In this document: one piece after another, positions 34,408 to 43,784 of the stretch
How the letters are laid out: each line of letters begins with the position of its first letter
Numbering within the stretch: position 1 is the first letter of the stretch
Assembly (NCBI GenBank): GCA_017937215.1
Contig: JAGBDZ010000028.1
Span: 1-64,000 of the forward strand
DNA: 64,000 bases
Source of the DNA: Akkermansia sp.
GTDB taxonomy: Bacteria > Verrucomicrobiota > Verrucomicrobiia > Verrucomicrobiales > Akkermansiaceae
Reading direction: 5' to 3'
Notes under the pieces: generated by a model
Told to the model about the DNA's origin: nothing
Seen by the model: only the letters and a program-made list of their open reading frames with translations
The model's database searches: none
Program-made: the position numbers and the translations under genes

Positions 34408-36006
34408 ATGACTACAACAGACTTTCTAGTAATCGGCAGCGGTGTGGCGGGACTGAGTTTTGCCCTGCGCGCCGCCGAATATGGCAAGGTGACCATTCTC
34501 TGCAAGAGCGATCCCCTCATCTCCAGCTCGGCCAAGGCCCAGGGCGGTATTGCCGCCGTAATGGATAAGGACGATACCTTCGAGGAGCACGTGGCGGACA
34601 CGCTTGACGCCGGAGCCGGCCTGTGCGATGAAGCGGCTGTGCGCACCATCGTGGAGGAAGCTCCCGCCGCCATCGAAGAGCTGCTCAACTGGGGCGTAGA
34701 CTTTGATACTGAGAAGGACGGCGAGTTCGACCTGGGGCGCGAGGGCGGCCACGGCAAGCGCCGCATCCTGCACTCCAAGGATACCACGGGCCTTGAAATC
34801 AGCACCAAACTGCTGCGCTGCGTGCAGCGGCACCCGAATATCACCCTGCTGGACCACCGCATCGCCATCGACCTCATCACCACCGCCAAACTCGGCTGCG
34901 TGACCGAGGACCGCGTGCTGGGCGCCTATGTGCTTGACCCCGCCACCGGCGAGGTGGAAATCTTCCGCAGCGACCGCATCATGCTGGCCACCGGCGGCAC
35001 CGGGCGCGTGTACATGTACACCACCAACCCCGCCACCGCCACCGGCGACGGCGTTGCCATGGCCTGGCGAGCCGGGGCAAATGTCTCCAACCTGGAGTTC
35101 GTACAGTTCCACCCCACCACCTTCTACAACCCGAAGAGCAGCGACCGCGATGGCCTCACCTTCCTCATCTCCGAAGCCGTGCGCGGCGAAGGTGGCGTGC
35201 TCCGCGGCCCGGACGGCCAGGAATTCATGCAGAAGTATGACCACCGCAAGAGCCTGGCTCCGCGCGACATTGTGGCCCGTGCCATCAACCGCGAGATTCT
35301 GCGCACCGGCCACCCCTGCATGTATCTGGACATGACCCACAAGCCCAAGGGCTTCATGGCCGAGCGCTTCCCCTACATTTACGAGACCTGCAAGAGCTAC
35401 GGCGTGGATGCCGAGGTGGACTACATCCCCGTGGTGCCCAGCGCCCACTACCAGTGCGGTGGCGTGCAGACGGATACGGACGGCCAGACCTCGCTGCGCG
35501 GTCTGTTCTGCGCGGGCGAAACCGGCTGCACCGGTCTGCACGGAGCCAACCGCCTGGCCAGCAACTCCCTGCTGGAATGCGTGGTCATCTCCAAGCGCGC
35601 CCTGCAGCGCATGCTGCGCACCCTGCCCCTGGCCCATAAGATGGAGGAATACCCCATCCCCGAGTGGAAGCACGGCGAACGCGCTCAGCAGGACGACCTG
35701 GCCATTCTCTACCACTGCTGGGATGAAGTGCGCCGCACCATGATGGACTACGTGAGCATCGTGCGCACCAACCACCGTCTGCAGCGCGCGGCCACCCGCC
35801 TGCGCAACATCAACCGCGAAATCAACGAGTACTACTGGGGCTACCGCGTGACCCCGGAAATCATCGACCTGCGCAACCTGGCGCTCACCGCCTCGCTGAT
35901 TGTGGATTGCGCCATCCGCCGCCAGGAATCCCGCGGCCTGCACTACACGCTGGACGCCCCGGACAAGCTGCCCATTGCCCGCCCGAGTGTGCTGCACAAC
36001 TGGTGA
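34408..36006 (+). CDS. nadB: L-aspartate oxidase
   Basis: This protein of about 532 residues oxidises L-aspartate to iminoaspartate, the first step of NAD synthesis. It has the FAD motif VIGSGVAGLSFAL near the N-terminus, SSSAKAQGGIAAV, the substrate region HFHP-like VQFHPTTFY, and HGANRLASNSLLECVV with the second FAD contact. The C-terminal helical domain matches the fumarate reductase/succinate dehydrogenase flavoprotein family. An alternative ATG at 34381 lies 7 nt after a TAGAAT (34368-34373) and may be the true leaderless start. nadA and nadC are not in the window. Confidence 0.93.
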   Translation: MTTTDFLVIGSGVAGLSFALRAAEYGKVTILCKSDPLISSSAKAQGGIAAVMDKDDTFEEHVADTLDAGAGLCDEAAVRTIVEEAPAAIEELLNWGVDFDTEKDGEFDLGREGGHGKRRILHSKDTTGLEISTKLLRCVQRHPNITLLDHRIAIDLITTAKLGCVTEDRVLGAYVLDPATGEVEIFRSDRIMLATGGTGRVYMYTTNPATATGDGVAMAWRAGANVSNLEFVQFHPTTFYNPKSSDRDGLTFLISEAVRGEGGVLRGPDGQEFMQKYDHRKSLAPRDIVARAINREILRTGHPCMYLDMTHKPKGFMAERFPYIYETCKSYGVDAEVDYIPVVPSAHYQCGGVQTDTDGQTSLRGLFCAGETGCTGLHGANRLASNSLLECVVISKRALQRMLRTLPLAHKMEEYPIPEWKHGERAQQDDLAILYHCWDEVRRTMMDYVSIVRTNHRLQRAATRLRNINREINEYYWGYRVTPEIIDLRNLALTASLIVDCAIRRQESRGLHYTLDAPDKLPIARPSVLHNW

Positions 36007-36016
36007 AGATTGGAAG

Positions 36017-36943
36017 ATGCTGACGCGCGCCCTGTCCTGTCTGCTGCTCCTTGCCCTGCTGTCGCTCCCGGCGGCAGAGGCGCAGCGCGTGCGCTCCAGC
36101 ATCGGGGCCTCAGCGGTGAACCGCAGCACCGCCAAGCCGCCCAAGCGGCGCATGACCACCGAACGCCTGCGCGAAGCCGCCATCAAGGCCGGCCCGCTGC
36201 GCCCCACCTTCGACCAGAGCCACCGCCGCAACTTCCCGGACCCCAAGACCCGCCCGCAGCGCCCACGCCCTGGAGCCTACCCCTGGCATTTCGATATCAC
36301 GGCCACCTATTTCTACATCGGCGAGCGCGCCACGAAAAACAACCCGGTGCCCAACACCGCCAGCAGCTGGGACAGCGCGTGGGATGATAATTACGGCGGT
36401 TTCGATGATCCGAACCCCGCCAACCGCGACCCGCGCACCTTTGCCCCGCTGGGCTTCACCCCGCAGCTCAATCCCTTCTACATCGCCCTGCCCTACAATG
36501 ATATCGACAAAGGCGGGCCCAAGCCGGAAGCCTCTAAGGTCATCCCCTGGTACCGCCATTTCAAGGATGGTAAGTACGAATCCGTATGCCGCGGCACCTG
36601 GGTGCAGATTTACTACAACGGCCGCTACTGCTTCGCCCAGTGGGAAGACTGCGGCCCCTTCAACACAGATGACTGGGAATACGTCTTCCTCGGCAAGCGC
36701 CCCCGAAACAAGTCCAACAAGTGCGCCGGCATCGATATTTCCCCCGCCGTGCGCGATTACCTGGGCATCAAGGGCGGCACGGCCACCGTGCACTGGCGAT
36801 TTGTGGATTTCCACCTGGTGCCGGGTGGCCCCTGGGCCCGCTACGGCAAGGATAATCCCTTCATCAACCCCGAGTTGAAACACGCCATCTTCAAGTTCCA
36901 GAAACGGCACAACATCATCACCACCGACCGCCGCAAACCCTGA
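36017..36943 (+). CDS. Secreted protein with possible double-psi beta-barrel domain
   Basis: This 308-residue protein starts 10 bp after nadB with a signal peptide (MLTRALSCLLLLALLSLPAAEA), then a basic linker. A beta-rich domain follows (about 95-270) with FYIALPYNDID, CFAQWEDCGPF and GIDISPAVRDYLGI. The pattern of a cysteine or aspartate before GPF followed by GIDISPAVRDYLG resembles RlpA/3D-type double-psi barrels that act on peptidoglycan, but the family is not certain. It probably works in the periplasm. It is cotranscribed with nadB and a HAD-FolB fusion, with no evident shared pathway. Confidence 0.65.
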   Translation: MLTRALSCLLLLALLSLPAAEAQRVRSSIGASAVNRSTAKPPKRRMTTERLREAAIKAGPLRPTFDQSHRRNFPDPKTRPQRPRPGAYPWHFDITATYFYIGERATKNNPVPNTASSWDSAWDDNYGGFDDPNPANRDPRTFAPLGFTPQLNPFYIALPYNDIDKGGPKPEASKVIPWYRHFKDGKYESVCRGTWVQIYYNGRYCFAQWEDCGPFNTDDWEYVFLGKRPRNKSNKCAGIDISPAVRDYLGIKGGTATVHWRFVDFHLVPGGPWARYGKDNPFINPELKHAIFKFQKRHNIITTDRRKP

Positions 36944-36954
36944 TTCTCCGTCCC

Positions 36955-37941
36955 ATGTTCAAGAACCTCCTTTTCGACTGGTCCGGCACGCTGTGCGATG
37001 ACCTGGCCCTCACCCTGGAAGCCACCAACTACGTGCTGGCCCAGTACGACCGCCCCGCCCTCACCCGCGAACAGTTCCGCGATGAGTTCCAGCTGCCCTA
37101 CCCGGATTATTACGCCCGCAAAACCCCGGAGGCCAAACTGGTCGATTTGGAGAAATACTACCGCCACGCCTTCGACAACGCCGTGACGCAGGTCACCATC
37201 ATCCCGCACGCAAAGGCATTTCTGGAGTTCTGCCGCAGCCGCGGCATCCGCTGCTTCATCCTCACCAGCATGGACCCCCGCGCCTTCGATGAGCAGGCCC
37301 GTTTCCTGGGGCTCAAAGACTATTTCGAGCATATCCACTCCGGCGTGCGCAACAAAGAGGAATACATCTACACCCTGCTGCGCCAGCACAACCTGAACCC
37401 CGCCGATACTGCCTTCATCGGCGACATGCAGCACGACATCAACGCCGCCCACTGCGCCGGCATCATCGGCATCGGCGTGCTCACCGGCTACAACAACGCC
37501 GCCCAGCTCTCCGTCTCCAACCCTGACCTCACTGTGCCCCACCTCGGCGCCCTGCAGAGCTTCATGGAGCGCAGCGGCACGGCCCCCGCAGCACCGGTGG
37601 CCGATACCATCCACATCAACGGACTGGAAATCAACTGCCACATCGGCGTTCCGGCGGAGGAACGAGCAGAGCCCCAGCGTCTGGTGGCCAACGTGAGCCT
37701 TACCCCCGCCACCACCTTCAGCAGCATGGGCGAAGAGCTGGAGCGCACCATCAACTACGATGCCCTGGCCCGCCACCTCATTGCCCTGGCGCAAGCGCAA
37801 CCCACCGTGCTGCTGGAAACCCTCTGCCACCGTCTGGCCACCGCCTGCGTGCAGGATTTCGGCGCCACAACCGCCACCGTGGAGCTGCACAAATTCATCC
37901 TGCCCTTCACCTCCTCCGTCTCCGTGCGCTGCACGGTGTAA
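36955..37941 (+). CDS. HAD-superfamily hydrolase fused to dihydroneopterin aldolase (FolB)
   Basis: This 328-residue fusion has an N-terminal HAD domain (1-205) and a FolB domain (218-328). HAD motifs are FDWSGTL (nucleophile D8; the usual D+2 is Ser10), ILTSMD, K134, and FIGDMQHD (D157, D161). FolB motifs are INGLEINCHIGVPAEERAEP, NYDAL (Y268) and ELHKFILP (K313). FolB cleaves 7,8-dihydroneopterin in folate synthesis. The HAD part could remove phosphate from dihydroneopterin monophosphate just before that step, but Ser at D+2 recalls phosphonatase-type HADs and leaves this open. It follows the previous gene by 11 bp. Confidence 0.85.
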   Translation: MFKNLLFDWSGTLCDDLALTLEATNYVLAQYDRPALTREQFRDEFQLPYPDYYARKTPEAKLVDLEKYYRHAFDNAVTQVTIIPHAKAFLEFCRSRGIRCFILTSMDPRAFDEQARFLGLKDYFEHIHSGVRNKEEYIYTLLRQHNLNPADTAFIGDMQHDINAAHCAGIIGIGVLTGYNNAAQLSVSNPDLTVPHLGALQSFMERSGTAPAAPVADTIHINGLEINCHIGVPAEERAEPQRLVANVSLTPATTFSSMGEELERTINYDALARHLIALAQAQPTVLLETLCHRLATACVQDFGATTATVELHKFILPFTSSVSVRCTV

Positions 37942-37949
37942 GGAGCGAC

Positions 37950-38066
37950 AAATTGATGTTTGTCGTTGTCGGGGCACGGGACTTCAGTCCCGAAATAACG
38001 GTGCATTTAATCGGGACTAAAGTCCCGTGCTTCGACAAAGTTCCTCCCCCACAAATTCCCATTTAT
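37950..38066. repeat. Dispersed palindromic repeat (shorter copy)
   Basis: This element carries GCACGGGACTTCAGTCCCG, GGTGCATTTAATCGGGACT and CGTGCTTCGACAAAGTTCCT. Its reverse complement matches both ends of the 24.2-kb element, but the inner CGGCGTAGCCCG core is missing. It fills most of the gap before the efflux operon. Confidence 0.85.
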
Positions 38067-38149
38067 CTGCTGCTTGACCCGTAGATTCTGCCGCCGCGTT
38101 TCCGTTCTTCAGAGCAGGAAAATGTGGCGGATATGTCACCATTTGCTGC

Positions 38150-38178
38150 TTGCGTGCGCGCGGAAGCAGTGGTATGAT
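38150..38178 (+). promoter_or_regulatory. Promoter of the RND efflux operon
   Basis: TTGCGT (38150-38155), a 17-nt spacer and TATGAT (38173-38178) give a predicted start near 38185 and a leader of about 26 nt. Confidence 0.55.
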
Positions 38179-38210
38179 AAGCGCATCAGATATTTTAACT
38201 TTTCAAGAAA

Positions 38211-40340
38211 ATGCGAAAGAGTTCAATATATGCCATTTCCCTGTTGCTGTGCGGGGTAGCGGCAGCACAGATGCCAGGCAAAATGGCTACCTATGTGCAA
38301 GCCGAAAAAGCAGTTCTCGGGCAGGATAAGATTGTACGCAAGAGCATAGGCCACACCGAGGCCGTGCGCCACGTGACGGTGCGCTCCGCGGTGGAAGGCC
38401 GCCTGGTGAAGGCGCATTTCCAGGAAGGAGCCATCGTGAAGGAAGGCGACCTGCTGCTGGAGATTGACCCGCTGCGCTATGTGGCTGCAGTGGAGGAAGC
38501 CGAGGCCGCCATTGCCCAGCTCGATGCGCAGATCACCTACGCCACCAGCCGCTACAACCGCCTCAACACTCTGGCAGCCCAGCAGGCTGCTTCCCGCGAG
38601 GACATGGAAACTGCCAGGGCCGCCATGGAAGAGCTCAAGGCCCGTAAAGCCGGCGCCAGCGCCGAACTGGCTCGCGCCGCCAAAGACCTGGCTGACTGCA
38701 AAATTTACGCTGAAATCAGCGGTCGCATCGGTCGCCTGCCCAAGGGCGAGGGCAACTACATCACCCGCGGCGAGGCTATCACCACCATCACGCAGATGGA
38801 TCCCATCTATGTGCGTTTCCCGCTCAGCCAGAACGATGTGAATGGCATCTTCCGCGGGCCGAAAGAAATCGGCCACGTGACCGATGTGCAGCTGGTCACC
38901 GCCAATGGCCGCAACTACCCCGCCAAGGGTCGCATCACCATCGTGGATAACCAGCTCAGCGGCAGCACGGACTCCTACACCCTGTGGGCCGAGTTTGCCA
39001 ACCCGGATGAACTGCTGACCCACCGCGGCATCGGTGCGCTGTATGTAAGCCTGAACACCATGCGCGAAGTCTGCATGATTCCCCTCACCGCCGTGCACTA
39101 CGACACCAACGGCGCATTCGTCTACATCATCGATGCGGAAAACAAGGTATCCCGCCGCAATGTGACTGCCGGCACCGTGCAGGGCCGTCTGCAATCTATC
39201 TACGAGGGCATCCAGCCCGGCGAAATCGTCATCAGCGACGGTTCGCACAAGACCCGCCCCGGCGCCACGGTGCACCCGGTCTTTGCGGATGCAGCCATCG
39301 ATGAGCCCGGCTCTGCCCAGGGCGGCGAACTGGCCCCGGTGGAGGTAGAAGCCGCCACCGTGCGGGAAATGGCAGACCCCACAGTGCTGACCATTGAGAC
39401 AGCCCGACTGGAAGCCATCAACACTGTTGAACTGCGCCCGCTGGTGCAGGGTGTGCTGCAGGAGCGCAACTTCACCGAAGGTGAGCGCGTGCAGAAGGGG
39501 GCCGAGCTCTTCCACATCGACCCCACGCGCTACCAGGCCACAGTGGATGCCTGCCAGGCTGCTGTAGAGCAGCTGGACGTGAAAATAAACGATGCCCGCA
39601 CCAAGTATGAGCGCCAGCAGAAGCTCATGGAGGTGAACGCCAGCAGCAAGGACGACCTGGAAAACGCCCGCGCCACCCTCAACGAACTGCAGGCCGCCAA
39701 GGATGCCGCACAGGCTCGTCTGGCCGTGGCGCAGGACGACCTGGACCGCTGCGTGGTGAAAGCCCCGCTGGGAGGCCGCATCGGCCGCACACTCGTGTCC
39801 AAGGGCAACTACGTGACCGATATCAAGACCCCGCTGGCGCGTGTGGTGCAGCTCAGCCCCATCTATGCCCGCTTCCCGCTCAGTGAAAAGGATATCCTTT
39901 CCATCTACGGCAGTGCCGATAAGCTGGAGCAGCAGGCCGAGCTGACCCTCGTGACCTCCACCGGCCAGAAACTGCCCGAAAAGGGCCGCGTGGCCTTCTG
40001 CGACAATGAAATCCAGCCCGGCACCGGCACCCAGAATGTGTGGGCCGTATTCGAAAATGCAGACCACAGCCTGGCGCCCGGTGGCGTTATCACCGTACAA
40101 GTGCGCCGCAAGGCCGAATGCCCGGTGATGGGCGTGCCGGCGGATGCAGTGCTCACGGATACGAAAGGCAACTATGTATATGTAGTGAAACACAACCGCG
40201 CCCTGGTGCGCCGCATCATCTGCGGCAGCGTGGCAGAGGATGGCCGGGTGGCCGTTTTCTCCGGGCTGCTGCCGGGCGAGCAGGTCATCACCTCACACCT
40301 GGCAGACATGGAAGAAAACACCCCCGTGCAGGTCAAGTAA
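38211..40340 (+). CDS. Tandem-duplicated RND efflux membrane fusion protein
   Basis: This 709-residue protein has a signal peptide (MRKSSIYAISLLLCGVAAAQ) and contains two complete periplasmic adaptors end to end. Each copy (about 25-355 and 375-709) has its own barrel-sandwich half-motif (VEGRLVKAHFQEGAIVKEGD; VQGVLQERNFTEGERVQKGA), coiled-coil hairpin (QLDAQITYATSRYNRL; QLDVKINDARTKYERQ), second lipoyl half (ISGRIGRLPKGEGNYI; LGGRIGRTLVSKGNYV) and beta-barrel. Normal AcrA/MexA-like adaptors are about 380 residues, and six of them surround a pump trimer. Fusion would reduce this to three chains. The RND pump follows after 21 bp; no outer-membrane channel gene is present. Confidence 0.9.
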   Translation: MRKSSIYAISLLLCGVAAAQMPGKMATYVQAEKAVLGQDKIVRKSIGHTEAVRHVTVRSAVEGRLVKAHFQEGAIVKEGDLLLEIDPLRYVAAVEEAEAAIAQLDAQITYATSRYNRLNTLAAQQAASREDMETARAAMEELKARKAGASAELARAAKDLADCKIYAEISGRIGRLPKGEGNYITRGEAITTITQMDPIYVRFPLSQNDVNGIFRGPKEIGHVTDVQLVTANGRNYPAKGRITIVDNQLSGSTDSYTLWAEFANPDELLTHRGIGALYVSLNTMREVCMIPLTAVHYDTNGAFVYIIDAENKVSRRNVTAGTVQGRLQSIYEGIQPGEIVISDGSHKTRPGATVHPVFADAAIDEPGSAQGGELAPVEVEAATVREMADPTVLTIETARLEAINTVELRPLVQGVLQERNFTEGERVQKGAELFHIDPTRYQATVDACQAAVEQLDVKINDARTKYERQQKLMEVNASSKDDLENARATLNELQAAKDAAQARLAVAQDDLDRCVVKAPLGGRIGRTLVSKGNYVTDIKTPLARVVQLSPIYARFPLSEKDILSIYGSADKLEQQAELTLVTSTGQKLPEKGRVAFCDNEIQPGTGTQNVWAVFENADHSLAPGGVITVQVRRKAECPVMGVPADAVLTDTKGNYVYVVKHNRALVRRIICGSVAEDGRVAVFSGLLPGEQVITSHLADMEENTPVQVK

Positions 40341-40361
40341 CCCCCAACCGACTTTCCCCAT

Positions 40362-43300
40362 ATGTTTTCACAATTCTTCATCTATCGTCCCAAGTTTGCC
40401 TTCGTCGTCTCCATCCTGATGATGCTGGCCGGTCTGCTCTGCCTGAGCAAAATGCCGGTTTCGGAATACCCGGAGGTATCGCCGCCCACCATTTCGGTGC
40501 GCATGACCTATGCCGGTGCCAGTGCCGAGGAAGTAGCCCAGGTGGTAGCCGCCCCGGTGGAAGAACAGCTCATCGGCATGGATGACCTGGAATACTTCTA
40601 CTCCTCCTGCGGCAACGACGGCTCCTTCAGCCTCACGCTTATTTTCCGCTCAGGCACGAATGACGACATGGCCATGGTGAACGTGTCCAACGCCATCAAG
40701 CGCGTGGAATCCAAGCTGCCCAGCGAAATCAAGCAGACCGGCTACGAAGTGCGCAAACGAAGCGGCGATATGCTCTGCTTCATCAACTTCATGTGCGATG
40801 AAAATAAGATGAGCATCCTCCAGCTCTCCAACTGGCTGCGCATGAATGTGAAAGACAAAATCTGCCAGGTGGACGGTGTTTCCAGCGCAGATATCATCCC
40901 GAGCCGCAACTACTCCATGCGCGTGTGGATGAACACCACCCGCATGAGCGCCATGAACATCACCCCCGCAGATGTGAGCGAGGCCATCAAGGCACAGAAC
41001 GTACAGGCCGCCGCCGGCTCCGTGGGCTCTGAAGACGTGCAGTCCTACGCCACTTTCAAGGTGACCGCCACCGGCCGCCTCAAGACCGCTGAAGAGTTCG
41101 GCAACATCATCGTGAAACGCGGTCAGAACGGCCACGTGACCAAGCTCAAGGATATCGCCACCGTGGAGCTGGGCGCTGAGAAGAACACCGGCTACAGCCG
41201 CCTCAACGGCATGGACAACGTGGGCATGATTATTCACCAGAATAACGATGCCAACGCCCTGGCCACCGTGGCCAAGGTGCAGGAGGCCATGAAGCAGATT
41301 GAAAAGAACTTCCCGGACGGCATGGAATGGCGCATGGGCTATGACCCGACCCAGGCCATCGATGCCACCATGGACGAAATCGTGGAGACACTGGTGGTAG
41401 CCCTGCTGCTGGTGGTGCTGGTTACCTACCTTTTCCTGCAGGACTGGCGCGCCACACTCATTCCGGCCATTGCCATTCCGGTTTCGCTGCTGGGAGCGTT
41501 CATGGTGATGTACCCGCTGGGCTACTCCATCAACGTGCTGACCATGTTCGGTCTCATCCTGGTTATCGGCTCCCTGGTGGACGACGCCATCGTGGTGGTG
41601 GAAAACGTGATGCGCATCATCCAGGAGGAGAAGCTCTCCCCGAAGGAAGCCACCATCAAGAGCATGAAGCAGATTACCGGTGCCATCATCGCCACCACCC
41701 TAGTGACCCTGGCCGTGTATGTGCCCATCGCCTTCTACGGCGGCATGGTGGGTGTGATTTACACCCAGTTCTCCGTGACCATGTGCGTGGCGCTCTGCAT
41801 CTCCACCATCAACGCCCTCACCCTCTCCCCTGCCCTCTGCGCGCTGATTCTGCGCCCGGCCGGCACCAAACCCAGCAAGGTGGCCACGGTCCTCTTCTGG
41901 CCGTTCAACTGGATTCTGGAAACAAGCCGCCGCATCTACCTGTGGGGAGCCGGTATTCTGGTGCGCCACGCCTGGCTCACCGTACTCTGCCTGCTGCTGG
42001 TGATTGGCGGCAACTACGTGTACTTTGCCGGCGCGCCTGACAGCTGGCACCAGCTCGTGGGCAGCAACAAGAAGCCCGCTACCGCCGGTGAGCTCAACCC
42101 GATGGCCCTGCTCGCACCGCCCGCGTTGAACAACTCGTTCATCCCCACCGAAGACAAAGGCAGTCTTTTCGTGATGGTGACCATGGAAGGCACCGCCACC
42201 GCCAAGCAGCGCACAGATAAAGTGATGCGCCAGATTGAGAAGCGAGTCATCGGCATGCCCGGGGTGGACATGGTGACCGCCCAGAGTGGTTACAGCTTCG
42301 TGAGCGGCTCCGGCGAACACAGCGGCATGATGATTGTGCTGCTCACCCACTGGAGCGAGCGCCAGGACCCCAGCATGCACGCCAGCCGCATTGCTGAGCG
42401 CATCAATGCCGCCTGCGCCGATATTCCCCAGGCCAGCATCATGGCCATGACCCCGCCCGCCATCCGTGGCCTGGGCATTGCCGGCGGTGTGAGCGCTGTG
42501 CTGCAGGTCTCCGGCGATGCCACGCCGCAGGACCTGGGCGTGGCCGTAAAAGAGGTTCAGGAGCGTCTCATGGCCCGCCAGGACCTCGTCTCCCGCACCC
42601 GCAGTGAGTACGATGCGGAAACCCCGCAGATTCACCTCGAAATCAACCGGGAGAAAGCCCAGTCGCTCAATATTCCGGTGGATACCATCTTCCGCACACT
42701 GCAGAGCGTGATGGCCTCGTCCTACGTGAACGATTTCACCCTGAACGGCTTCAACTTCAAGGTGCAGATTCAGGGTGGCACCCCCGACCGCCGCACGGCA
42801 GATGACATCCTGAACCAGATGGTGCGCAACGAGCGCGGCGAAATGGTGCCGCTCTCCGCCGTGTGCTCGCTCTCCTACCGCATGGGACCGGGCCGCTATA
42901 ACCGATTCAACCAGTACATGAGCGCGGATATCTCCGTGACCCCGGCCATGGGCGTGGGCTCCGGCCAGATCATGCAGCTCATCGAGCAGACCATTGCGGA
43001 CATGAATAAGGAGGAACGCGCCAAGGGCCGCGACCTGCTCTGGGAAGTCAGCTGGAAGGACCTCTCCTACCAGGAACGCCAGAACGATGGCAAAATCGGC
43101 CCGCTCATCGCCATGGCCATGCTCTTTGCCTACCTCTTCCTGGTGGCGCAGTATGAGAGCTGGACCACCCCGGTGCCGGTGATGCTCTCCGTGAGCGTGG
43201 CCACCATGGGTGCGCTCATGGGCGCCCAGCTCTTCGGGCTGAGCATGTCCATCTACGTGCAGCTGGGTCTGCTCATGCTCATCGGCCTGGCGGCCAAGAA

Positions 43301-43616
43301 CGCCATTCTCATGGTGGAATTCAGCAAGGAAAACCACGAGGAAGGAGTGCCGGTAAAGCAGGCCGCCCTCAATGGCGCCGGCATGCGCTATCGCGCCGTA
43401 CTCATGACCGCCGTATCCTTCCTCTTCGGCGTATTCCCGCTGGTGGTAGCCTCCGGCTCCGGTGCAGCCAGCCGTATCGAAATCGGCGTAACCACCTTCT
43501 TCGGCATGTTGCTGGCTACCATCTTCGGTATCTTCATGGTGCCGGGGCTCTACTCCGTATTCGCCCGCATGCGCGACTGGACCGCCTCCAAGGTCCGCGG
43601 CGAAAAACTGCCGTAA
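40362..43616 (+). CDS. RND multidrug efflux transporter (HAE1/AcrB type)
   Basis: This 1084-residue protein has 12 membrane helices, two large periplasmic loops and the proton-relay aspartates in GSLVDDAIVVVENVMR (near residue 410). FIYRPKFAFVVSILMMLAGL opens the protein and PVSEYPEVSPPTISV follows, as in AcrB/MexB. It is about 35 residues longer than AcrB. An insertion near 555-590 (SWHQLVGSNKKPATAGELNP) lies in the second periplasmic loop. It exports hydrophobic compounds using the proton gradient together with the tandem adaptor upstream and an unlinked TolC-like channel. Confidence 0.95.
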   Translation: MFSQFFIYRPKFAFVVSILMMLAGLLCLSKMPVSEYPEVSPPTISVRMTYAGASAEEVAQVVAAPVEEQLIGMDDLEYFYSSCGNDGSFSLTLIFRSGTNDDMAMVNVSNAIKRVESKLPSEIKQTGYEVRKRSGDMLCFINFMCDENKMSILQLSNWLRMNVKDKICQVDGVSSADIIPSRNYSMRVWMNTTRMSAMNITPADVSEAIKAQNVQAAAGSVGSEDVQSYATFKVTATGRLKTAEEFGNIIVKRGQNGHVTKLKDIATVELGAEKNTGYSRLNGMDNVGMIIHQNNDANALATVAKVQEAMKQIEKNFPDGMEWRMGYDPTQAIDATMDEIVETLVVALLLVVLVTYLFLQDWRATLIPAIAIPVSLLGAFMVMYPLGYSINVLTMFGLILVIGSLVDDAIVVVENVMRIIQEEKLSPKEATIKSMKQITGAIIATTLVTLAVYVPIAFYGGMVGVIYTQFSVTMCVALCISTINALTLSPALCALILRPAGTKPSKVATVLFWPFNWILETSRRIYLWGAGILVRHAWLTVLCLLLVIGGNYVYFAGAPDSWHQLVGSNKKPATAGELNPMALLAPPALNNSFIPTEDKGSLFVMVTMEGTATAKQRTDKVMRQIEKRVIGMPGVDMVTAQSGYSFVSGSGEHSGMMIVLLTHWSERQDPSMHASRIAERINAACADIPQASIMAMTPPAIRGLGIAGGVSAVLQVSGDATPQDLGVAVKEVQERLMARQDLVSRTRSEYDAETPQIHLEINREKAQSLNIPVDTIFRTLQSVMASSYVNDFTLNGFNFKVQIQGGTPDRRTADDILNQMVRNERGEMVPLSAVCSLSYRMGPGRYNRFNQYMSADISVTPAMGVGSGQIMQLIEQTIADMNKEERAKGRDLLWEVSWKDLSYQERQNDGKIGPLIAMAMLFAYLFLVAQYESWTTPVPVMLSVSVATMGALMGAQLFGLSMSIYVQLGLLMLIGLAAKNAILMVEFSKENHEEGVPVKQAALNGAGMRYRAVLMTAVSFLFGVFPLVVASGSGAASRIEIGVTTFFGMLLATIFGIFMVPGLYSVFARMRDWTASKVRGEKLP

Positions 43617-43644
43617 GCCTTTGGCACATCTGCACCACCACCCC

Positions 43645-43673
43645 GCCGCCGGCTCACACGCCGGCGGCTTTTT
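43645..43673 (+). terminator. Terminator of the RND operon
   Basis: GCCGCCGGC (43645-43653) and GCCGGCGGC (43660-43668) form a 9-bp stem with a 6-nt loop, followed by TTTTTC. Confidence 0.9.
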
Positions 43674-43748
43674 CTGTGGTGTCCGCCGCGGTAAATCCGG
43701 AAAGCCTTCGGGGCGCGCGTATTGTCTGGGCGCGGGCAGAATAAAATC

Positions 43749-43777
43749 TTGCTATTGCGCGCGCGAATGGGTAGAAT
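43749..43777 (+). promoter_or_regulatory. Promoter of the 43785-47081 gene group
   Basis: TTGCTA (43749-43754), a 17-nt spacer and TAGAAT (43772-43777) end 7 nt before the ATG at 43785. Confidence 0.55.
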
Positions 43778-43784
43778 GATGCGC

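Noticed and set aside
44-38066. CRISPR arrays
   Set aside because: The intergenic repeats are few, far apart and palindromic, with no regular repeat-spacer pattern and no cas genes.
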